In this document: positions 54,020 through 64,000 of the stretch, piece by piece | How positions within the stretch are numbered: the first letter of the stretch is position 1 | Layout: the number at the start of each line of letters is the position of its first letter | Assembly (NCBI GenBank): GCA_029946125.1 | Contig: JAQSDX010000001.1 | Span: 1-64,000 of the forward strand | Direction: 5' to 3' | DNA: 64,000 nucleotides | Origin: Candidatus Methylobacter titanis | Lineage (GTDB): Bacteria; Pseudomonadota; Gammaproteobacteria; Methylococcales; Methylomonadaceae | Notes under the pieces: generated by a model | Databases searched by the model: none | What the model was told of the DNA's origin: nothing | Seen by the model: only the letters and a program-made list of their open reading frames with translations | Translations under genes and position numbers: made by a program

Positions 54020-56421
54020 ACCCCGAACAACCTCTCTTTAGCCTGTAAAATTATTTCTGCCGGTTTACCCAATTTTTTCAAAGCCGCCAAACCACCCGCC
54101 CGGCTGATTTCCGGCACCTCCCATAATGCCGAGGTTTCCAGCGCCTCGGTGCCGCCCAAGCCAAACTGATGCCCGAAGCCTTTCAGCACAATCGCAGTAT
54201 CGGTCGGCATGGCGTCGAACCAGGGTAAGTTTCGGTCGAGATAACCCCGGCCGCGCTGTTGACGTTTCAAGGCTTGGGCATGGTAGCCGTGGTGGGCGAA
54301 CATGTCGTAATAATCAAAATCCTTCATGTCTTCCAGTTCCCGTAACACTTCCGGCGAATAGTTTTCGCCCAGCAAATGGTCGATCAAGTCGCGGCGTTTT
54401 TTGGCTTCTATCCATAATTGCCGAAAATCCTGTAAGTTGCCCGCTTCGCGCAGCACCTGTTGCAGCATTTCCCGACGGTATTCGTCTATCGGGATTTTTA
54501 CATCCCGGCCTTCGCGGCGGGTCAGGATAAAACGGCCTTCGGAGTTGACGGTGACGATTTGCCCGGCTATTTGAATCACCGGCGGTTCGTCTCCTCCCTC
54601 GCCATCATCCCCGCCGTCTTCGCCACCGCCAGTTGTTTTTTTCTTTTTACCCGAACTGTGCGCGCTAATAAAATCGGTGCCGAATAAATCGGTTACGCCG
54701 GTGTAATCGTACAGCCAGAATTTGTATTTTTGCGTGACTTCGTCGATATGGGTGCCGCGTCCGAGCATTTGGTAAAACAGAATGCTGGATTCCAGATACC
54801 TAAAAAACACCACCGCATTGAGCCGTTCTATATCGACGCCGGTTGCCAGTAGATCGACTGTGCAGGCAATAAAAGCCCGTTCGCCGGAACCGCGCATCGG
54901 TTCGATCAACTCTCATCCGCCGTTAGCCGTGCCCATGCATTTGAACGCGTAATGTTCTTTGGCGGTGCGGTTCTGTTGTTTGCACCATAGGCTGTACAGG
55001 TTATTCATCTGCATCGCGACACGGTCGGCGTGGATTTCGCGGGTGCAAAAAATAATCGCTTTCTGCTCGGGGCCGCCGTGCAGGCAAAGCTGCGTGAACA
55101 AATCCTCGCACATGGCGGCAATACGCTCAGGCATCAACAGTTGACTGTCGAAATTCCGGGAAGTGTATTGGTCTTTGATTTCTTCCTGCCTGATTTGCCT
55201 GCCGCTTTTGGCATCAATCGGCTTGGCTTTCAGTACATCTTCGCTGGTAAAGGTTTTGCCGTCTATCGAGGCCTTGCGTTTAACGATTTCGCAGGCGGCC
55301 AGATAGCCGTCTTCCTGGGCTTGGATCAGATTGTATTCGTAAACCGGTTCGCCAAAGTATTTGAGGTTGTTGGCGGTGATCAGCGCATCTTCTTTGTTTT
55401 GCGTCTTGGCTTCGCGCAATTGTCGAGGCGTGGCGGTCAAGCCTATTTGTATGGCATTGGGATTGCGTGATAACACCTCTGACCAGCGACCCCAGGCGGA
55501 ACGATGGCATTCGTCGATAATAATGACACTGAACGCATCTATCGGATAATGCTTACTAAGAAAGCTGATAGATTCATTCTCTTCATCATCCAGCCCCAAG
55601 GTTTGGTAAGTCGCGATATGAATCCGGGCATTTTTTGCGCTGTTGTCCCCTTTGCTGTGGGTGACGATTCGGGCATTGTCGCCGAACACGGCTTTAAGCT
55701 TGTTGTAACCCTGTTCGCGCAGTTCGTCCCGATCGCAAAGAAACAAGGCCGGTTTAGGCAAGCGCTGAGCTTCGTGCAAGCGCCACAGCAGGTTTGCCGC
55801 AATGACGGTTTTACCAGCGCCTGTTGCTAGCGCCAGTAAAACACGACTATCTATTTGATTTTTCTCACAAATAAGTATTTGTTCAAAACAGGCGCGAATC
55901 GCGGCATCTTGATAATAGCGGGATTTTGGATAGGCCGGACTATCAGCCATGAATAACAAGGCCGATTCGGGTTTGGTCAGATCAATCCCCGTATCTTTAG
56001 CATAACGGACGGTTAAATCATCATGGCTGGGAAAGTGCTCTTTGAGTGAATGCGGCCCGGCCTGCAAGCCGCTGGTTTTATCGTATTCGCCGTATAAATG
56101 GCCGTTGGTAGCAAACACATACTGAACACTAAAGCGGCTGCATTCTGAATAACCTTTGGCCTGTTGCATACCTTTGAGCGGGTCTTCCGATTGTTTTTTG
56201 GCTTCCAGTACCCCAACCGGTAACGGCTTGGGCATGTCACCTGCTTTTACGCAAAGCAGGTAATCAGTGCGGCCGCCGCCAGCACGTCTGCGGCCTTTGT
56301 GGCCGATGGCTTCTACCGGCGCGGGTGTTTCCAGTTTGAGTTTGGAATGATCGTCATAGCCTTTTTCGCGCAGCACCGGATCAATCAGGTAATAGCGGGT
56401 TTCTTGTTCGTTGTAGCTCAT
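54016..56421 (-). pseudogene. hsdR: type I restriction endonuclease subunit, cut by one in-frame TGA
   Basis: The reading frame runs 502 codons from 56421, meets TGA at 54915-54913, and continues in the same frame for about 298 more codons to 54016. The first part has the nuclease core (GGRTDYLLCVKA, then VGVLEAKKQ), Walker A LALATGAGKTVIAA and the DEAD-like IIIDECHRS. The second part has motif V ACTVDLLATGVDIERL and motif VI FYQMLGRGT. Without read-through the product loses helicase motifs V and VI and cannot work as a translocase. A TTG two codons after the stop could restart the second part. A sequencing error is possible. Confidence 0.88.
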
Positions 56422-56504
56422 GGTATTTCCTTATTGATGACTTCCTTGCGAACAAATTAACACGGAGCAAGCCGATGACTACCCGATACACATTCCTTAT
56501 CGAT

Positions 56505-57296
56505 TTATTGGTTTGGAATAGTTTTTTTATAGGCAAAATAAAATAATCCAGCGCCGATTATTATCATCGGTGTTGACAGTATCTGCCCCATGGTCAGCCA
56601 GTCCAAAGCCAAATAACCTAATTGCGCGTCCGGCACTCTGAAAAACTCGACAAAAAACCGAAAGCATCCGTAAAAAAACAACGCCAGACCGGTTGTGGCC
56701 ATAACCGGTCTGGGTTTGCTCGAATACACCCAGAGAATGACAAACAAGACGAAGCCTTCTAAAAAGGCTTCGTACAATTGCGAAGGGTGACGGGCTAACG
56801 GGCCGCCGGTAGGAAAGACCATGGCCCAGGATACATCGGTGGGTCTGCCCCATAATTCGGAATTGATAAAGTTGCCGATGCGGCCGGCGCCCAAACCGAT
56901 AGGTGCCAGCGGCGCGATAATATCGGTCAATTGCAGCATGCTGCATTGCTGCTTTCTGGCAAATAACCACATCGCAATAAACACACCCAACATGCCGCCA
57001 TGAAAGGACATGCCGCCTTGCCATATTTTAATCAGGATCAGCGGGTCGCTTAGGAAACCGGAAAAATTATAAAACAGAATATAGCCGATTCTGCCGCCCA
57101 GAATGACGCCGAGTGCACCGTAAGTCACCAGATCTTCTATGGCTTCCGGCTTGATCGGCGACCAGGGCTGTTCGGCGCGTTTTTGCCCTATAAACCAGAC
57201 GGCGGCAAAACCGATCAGGTACATCAGTCCGTACCAGTGAATCTTTACTGGGCCTAAGCTAAAGGCAATAGGGTCGATTTGCGGAAAATTCAGCAT
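56505..57296 (-). CDS. lgt: prolipoprotein diacylglyceryl transferase
   Basis: Attaches diacylglycerol to the lipobox cysteine of lipoprotein precursors in the inner membrane, the first step of lipoprotein maturation. The 263-residue protein has seven helices and the HGG motif (GMSFHGGMLGVF). The Lgt signature GLGAGRIGNFINSELWGRPT and a conserved PSQLYEAFLEG follow. It begins 2 bases after gyrB ends, so it probably shares the gyrB transcript. The next gene downstream, hsdR, starts 83 bases on. Confidence 0.97.
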   Translation of the reverse strand: MLNFPQIDPIAFSLGPVKIHWYGLMYLIGFAAVWFIGQKRAEQPWSPIKPEAIEDLVTYGALGVILGGRIGYILFYNFSGFLSDPLILIKIWQGGMSFHGGMLGVFIAMWLFARKQQCSMLQLTDIIAPLAPIGLGAGRIGNFINSELWGRPTDVSWAMVFPTGGPLARHPSQLYEAFLEGFVLFVILWVYSSKPRPVMATTGLALFFYGCFRFFVEFFRVPDAQLGYLALDWLTMGQILSTPMIIIGAGLFYFAYKKTIPNQ

Positions 57297-57298
57297 AA

Positions 57299-60884
<3,586 letters not shown>

Positions 60885-60894
60885 TACTGCAATG

Positions 60895-61995
60895 CTATAG
60901 TCTCATGGGCATAACAATAAATTTATACCCACAATCATTCGGTTCATCAATAAAACAACTGCTAGCGTTACTCGCAATAGTCAAAACCGCAAGTTCAGAA
61001 TCTAAATTAGAAACAGCATCCAGTAAATATTGAGCATTAAAAGCAATCGTTAAGGGCTCGCCGATATATTCAATAATCAATTCTTCCTCGGCTTCATCAT
61101 GCTCTGGGTTATGCGTACTGATTTTTAGCCTGTCAGGAGTAATATCGAAAGTCACCCCCTTAAATTTTTCATTCGATAAAATCGCAACACGAGTTAATGC
61201 GTCTTTTAAAACTTGTTTTTGAATATGAATCTGATTGAAAAATTCTTGTTGAAAAACTTTACTAAAATCGGGATATTTTGAATCCACCAGTTTGGCGGAA
61301 AAAATCAGATTCTTGATGAAAACTCGAATATTGTTGCTGGAAAACTCAACTTTCAGTTCGGCTTCAGGATCGTCGAGCAATCGACTCAGTTCAAGCACAC
61401 CTTTTCTGGGAAGAATAATTCTGGCTTCAAAACCGGTAGCCTGATCCAGATTATCTTCATAAATAGACAAGCGATGCCCATCAGAGGCAACCAGTTTAAA
61501 TTTGCTGTTGGATACATTAAACAATAAGCCGTTCAGGTAATAACGAACATCTTGATTAGCCATGCAGAAGACCGTCTTATCAAGTGCTTTTTTAAATTTA
61601 CCGGCAGTAATGAATAAGTGATTTTCTAATTCGGATTCGGCAAATTCAGGATAATTATCGGCGGGTAAACAACTCAAAGAAAAACGACTGCGACTTGAGG
61701 CTATTTTTACTTTATCGCCCTGCAACTCGAATTTAATTTCAGCTCCGCTAGGTAACAGCCTGCAAATATCTAAAAATTTTCTGGCCGGTACCGTAATCGT
61801 TCCGGGAGTAGCCATTGCGATATTGATTTTAGCAATGATCTGAATTTCCAGATCGGTACCGGTTAAAATCAGCTGATCGTCCTCAATAACGATCAGTACA
61901 TTGGAAAGAATAGGCATAGTCTGCCTTTTTTCTATCACGCTGACTATTTGCTGCAAAGGAGTCAGGATTTCTTCTCTATTAATAATAAATTTCAT
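60895..61995 (-). CDS. dnaN: DNA polymerase III beta clamp
   Basis: Sliding clamp that ring-dimerises around DNA and holds polymerase III and other enzymes. The 366-residue length and three-domain fold are standard. Signatures include LTPLQQIVSVIEKRQTMPILSN at the N-terminus, VRYYLNGLLFNV in the middle domain and the C-terminal FIVMPMRL that ends the protein-binding pocket. It lies between the probable origin and recF. Confidence 0.98.
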   Translation of the reverse strand: MKFIINREEILTPLQQIVSVIEKRQTMPILSNVLIVIEDDQLILTGTDLEIQIIAKINIAMATPGTITVPARKFLDICRLLPSGAEIKFELQGDKVKIASSRSRFSLSCLPADNYPEFAESELENHLFITAGKFKKALDKTVFCMANQDVRYYLNGLLFNVSNSKFKLVASDGHRLSIYEDNLDQATGFEARIILPRKGVLELSRLLDDPEAELKVEFSSNNIRVFIKNLIFSAKLVDSKYPDFSKVFQQEFFNQIHIQKQVLKDALTRVAILSNEKFKGVTFDITPDRLKISTHNPEHDEAEEELIIEYIGEPLTIAFNAQYLLDAVSNLDSELAVLTIASNASSCFIDEPNDCGYKFIVMPMRL

Positions 61996-62182
61996 AAAAG
62001 AATATTTTTCTATTATTACTATTAGCTTAAAAGGAAGCTGTGGAAAACAGCTTTTTATCCTTAATAATCAATTAGCTATATTGTTATAAATGATGTGGTT
62101 AACGATATACTTCACGGTGTATAACCTGGGGTTAAATAAAGACTGTCGGCAAAATTACATCTTATCCACAGCTTGCTCCCGG
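61996..62182. other. oriC: probable replication origin with DnaA boxes
   Basis: The AT-rich 187-base gap between dnaA and dnaN holds one perfect DnaA box (TTATCCACA, 62162-62170). Near matches are TGTGGAAAA (62039-62047, reverse), TTATCCTTA (62055-62063) and TGTGGTTAA (62094-62102, reverse). A TATA-rich part (62070-62090) may be the unwinding element. The setting dnaA-gap-dnaN with parS nearby makes this the most likely origin. It also carries the dnaN promoter, and it is short for an origin, so the rpmH-dnaA gap may contribute. Confidence 0.65.
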
Positions 62183-63499
62183 TTAATGTGACAGGGTTCT
62201 CAACAAGTTGGAATAATCCTCAGCAATTTTATTATCAGTTTCTTTTAACTCAGCAATTCGTTTACAGGCATTCATTACCGTAGTGTGATCACGACCGCCA
62301 AAGGCATCACCAATTTCAGGAAAACTGTGTGAAGTTAATTCTCTGGCTAAGCACATAGCCATTTGCCTTGGCCTAGTAATGGATTGTTTTCTGTTTTTAG
62401 AAGACAAGTCGGCCACTCGAATTTTAAAATATTCGGCAACTGTTTTTTGAATATTGTCGATATTAACGAGCTTATCCTGCAAAGAAATTAAATCATGCAG
62501 AGCTTCCTTGGTAAAGTCGATGGTGATGTCTCGGCCGGTAAATTGTGCGTTGGCAATGACTCGTCGCAAAGCGCCTTCCAGATCTCGAACGTTCGAAGGA
62601 ATCCGTTTGGCGATAAAAAAAGCCACGTCCTGAGCTAATTCAATATTAACAAAAGCGGCTTTCTTCATTAAAATAGCCGCTCTGGTTTCCATATCAGGGG
62701 GCTCGATTAAAACAGGAAGTCCCCAGCCAAACCGCGATTTTAAACGATCTTCAAGACCTATAATTTCCTTTGGATATTTGTCGCAGGTTAAGATGACTTG
62801 ATGTTTTTTTTCCAATAATGTATTGAAAGTATGGAAAAATTCTTCCTGAGAGCGCTCCTTGCCGGCAAAAAATTGAATATCGTCGATTAACAGCACATCA
62901 ACACTACGATAAAATTCTTTAAAGGCATTAATGGAATTTTGTTGTAATGCCCTAACCATATCCTGAACGAATTTTTCAGAGTGCAGATAAATGACAGTTG
63001 CCGATGGATTTTTTTGTAAAACAGCATTGCCAATCGCATGCATCATATGAGTTTTACCTAAACCTGAGCTGCCATAAATGAGCAACGGATTATAAGCTTT
63101 ACCGATATTTTCAGAAACCTGCATGGAAGCCGCCCTGGCCAACTGATTGGATTTACCTTCAACAAAATTATCGAAAGTGAATGCCTTGTTGAGAAAGTTG
63201 GGGCTGCTTTTTTGAGTACCGGCAGGCTTTGCTATTTTAGCAGCAGGGGTAACGGATGAATTTTTAGATCCAATTTCAAGACTTAACTGCAATGTTCCAT
63301 TGGAAAACTCATGAATCGTTTCTTCAATTTTTGCAAAATGATGCTCTTTAACCCAGTCCAGTACAAACCGATTTGGGGCTAATAATTTTATGTGCCCATC
63401 GCTTTCTATGGCCTGAAGGGGTCTTATCCATGTACTGAAGTCAGAACCTGAAATTTCGTTTTCAAGTTTAGAAAGACAGTTGTTCCAAATTGAGCTCAT
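62183..63499 (-). CDS. dnaA: chromosomal replication initiator DnaA
   Basis: AAA+ initiator that binds DnaA boxes and melts the origin. From the ATG at 63499 it has 438 residues. Domain I opens [20 protein letters not shown]; the Walker A site is [17 protein letters not shown]; Walker B is [12 protein letters not shown]; the DNA-binding signature near the end is [20 protein letters not shown] frame extends 24 codons further upstream but without family character, so the shorter start is used. It is divergent from rpmH. Confidence 0.98.
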   Translation of the reverse strand: MSSIWNNCLSKLENEISGSDFSTWIRPLQAIESDGHIKLLAPNRFVLDWVKEHHFAKIEETIHEFSNGTLQLSLEIGSKNSSVTPAAKIAKPAGTQKSSPNFLNKAFTFDNFVEGKSNQLARAASMQVSENIGKAYNPLLIYGSSGLGKTHMMHAIGNAVLQKNPSATVIYLHSEKFVQDMVRALQQNSINAFKEFYRSVDVLLIDDIQFFAGKERSQEEFFHTFNTLLEKKHQVILTCDKYPKEIIGLEDRLKSRFGWGLPVLIEPPDMETRAAILMKKAAFVNIELAQDVAFFIAKRIPSNVRDLEGALRRVIANAQFTGRDITIDFTKEALHDLISLQDKLVNIDNIQKTVAEYFKIRVADLSSKNRKQSITRPRQMAMCLARELTSHSFPEIGDAFGGRDHTTVMNACKRIAELKETDNKIAEDYSNLLRTLSH

Positions 63500-63583
63500 T
63501 GAAATAGTAAAAAAGTTGATTAAAATTAATGAAGTAATTTTGCATTTTATCACGATACAGTAATAAAACATTGCGCTACAGAA

Positions 63584-63612
63584 TTGACAGACCTAGTGGT
63601 TTATTTTATCAT
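63584..63612 (+). promoter_or_regulatory. sigma-70 promoter for rpmH-rnpA
   Basis: A perfect -35 box TTGACA (63584-63589), a 17-base spacer and -10 box TATCAT (63607-63612) lie 57 bases ahead of the rpmH start. This is a strong housekeeping promoter by eye. Confidence 0.7.
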
Positions 63613-63668
63613 CCGCTGTCTTTTTTATCTGTTTTTGTTAACACTCACCTGATCAGGCCTTAAGTACA

Positions 63669-63803
63669 ATGAAAAGAACATACCAACCTAGTAAAATTAA
63701 ACGCGCAAGAACACATGGTTTTCGTGCAAGAATGGCAACAGTCGGTGGCCGTAGAGTTATTAATGCTCGTAGAGCAAAAGGACGCGCCCAGTTAACCGTT
63801 TAG
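63669..63803 (+). CDS. rpmH: ribosomal protein bL34
   Basis: A 44-residue, Arg/Lys-rich protein of the large ribosomal subunit. [18 protein letters not shown] and the following [18 protein letters not shown] match the family from end to end. It is divergent from dnaA and immediately ahead of rnpA, the order conserved across most bacteria. The short gene is easily missed by automatic calls. Confidence 0.97.
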   Translation: MKRTYQPSKIKRARTHGFRARMATVGGRRVINARRAKGRAQLTV

Positions 63804-63814
63804 TTGATGGTTGT

Positions 63815-64000
63815 GTGGCTGAAGAAGTTTTTAGTTTCCCCCCGCAGTTACGGTTAAGAAAACCAGCTGAATATAAAAAGGTTTTTGCTAAGCCTGTAAA
63901 ATCAAGTGACCAATATTTTACCCTGTTAGCTATACGGAATGATTTCGATCATCCGCGACTAGGCTTGGCAATTGCTAAAAAAAATATAAGAAAGGCAGTA
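63815..64000 (+). CDS. rnpA: ribonuclease P protein component, cut by the window edge
   Basis: The first 62 codons of the protein subunit of RNase P, which with its RNA matures tRNA 5' ends. It starts with GTG 11 bases past the rpmH stop. The segment RLRKPAEYKKVFAKPVKS and then HPRLGLAIAKKNIRKAV match the family's aromatic-groove start and the first part of the RNA-binding RNR motif region. No clear ribosome-binding site is seen, in line with coupling to rpmH. Confidence 0.92.
   Translation, partial: MAEEVFSFPPQLRLRKPAEYKKVFAKPVKSSDQYFTLLAIRNDFDHPRLGLAIAKKNIRKAV

Noticed and set aside
63500-63668. The rpmH-dnaA gap as the main replication origin
   Set aside because: It contains no perfect DnaA box, unlike the dnaA-dnaN gap; it may still contribute.

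Overview
This window is a piece of a gammaproteobacterial chromosome that runs up to the replication origin. At the right end the order is rnpA-rpmH on the plus strand, then dnaA-dnaN-recF-gyrB on the minus strand, with DnaA-box-like sequences between dnaA and dnaN and two perfect parS-type palindromes at the recF/gyrB junction. There is no rRNA, tRNA or lineage-defining metabolic gene in the window. A methanotroph-like Methylococcales relative is plausible from gene content and repeat style, but that is only an impression.

Layout. 1-880: the start of an unidentified minus-strand gene, then gmk. 1404-9457: a complete potassium system, kdpFABC plus kdpDE, with a REP-like palindrome between kdpA and kdpB. 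9684-17938: a metal-efflux island on the minus strand with a DUF3240 protein, a complete RND pump (inner-membrane pump, adaptor, outer-membrane factor), a membrane-anchor protein, a HupE/UreJ protein, a DUF3147 membrane protein and a His/Asp-rich secreted protein. 18110-27165: a tellurium-resistance-type (Ter) stress locus. A divergent DUF475 (TerC-like) membrane protein faces terD-, terE- and terZ-type genes. These are followed by five enzyme genes (ATP-grasp, PRTase with TRSP domain, HAD, StiP/PRTase_1, CitE-like lyase) and terB. This matches the Ter-linked pathway predicted to make a nucleoside-like metabolite.

27550-33072: a 1182-residue c-di-GMP enzyme with two periplasmic binding domains, then the methionine-salvage genes mtnB-mtnD-mtnC with 4-base overlaps. 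33343-40710: murI, a small DUF6868 membrane protein, a 39-residue lipoprotein, an ankyrin-mpl-trpD-trpC operon, apaG-apaH and folA. 40991-44001: a BaeSR-like envelope-stress two-component system beside a Spy-like chaperone and a small basic secreted protein. 44034-48058: a membrane-anchored tautomerase with a MarR regulator, an asparaginase preceded by a strong terminator, ppa and thyA.

48181-56421: a SWIM zinc-finger protein and a type I restriction-modification operon (hsdR-hsdS-dinD-hsdM). Here hsdR is cut by one in-frame TGA inside its helicase domain while the modification and specificity genes look intact. 56505-64000: lgt, gyrB, recF, dnaN, the probable origin, dnaA, rpmH and the first 62 codons of rnpA.

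The observations most worth checking are the in-frame stop in hsdR, the parS pair (one copy is translated as the RecF tail), the Ter-linked biosynthetic operon, the terminator ahead of the asparaginase gene, and several intergenic REP-like palindromes, one of which appears to have supplied the end of the ATP-grasp gene.
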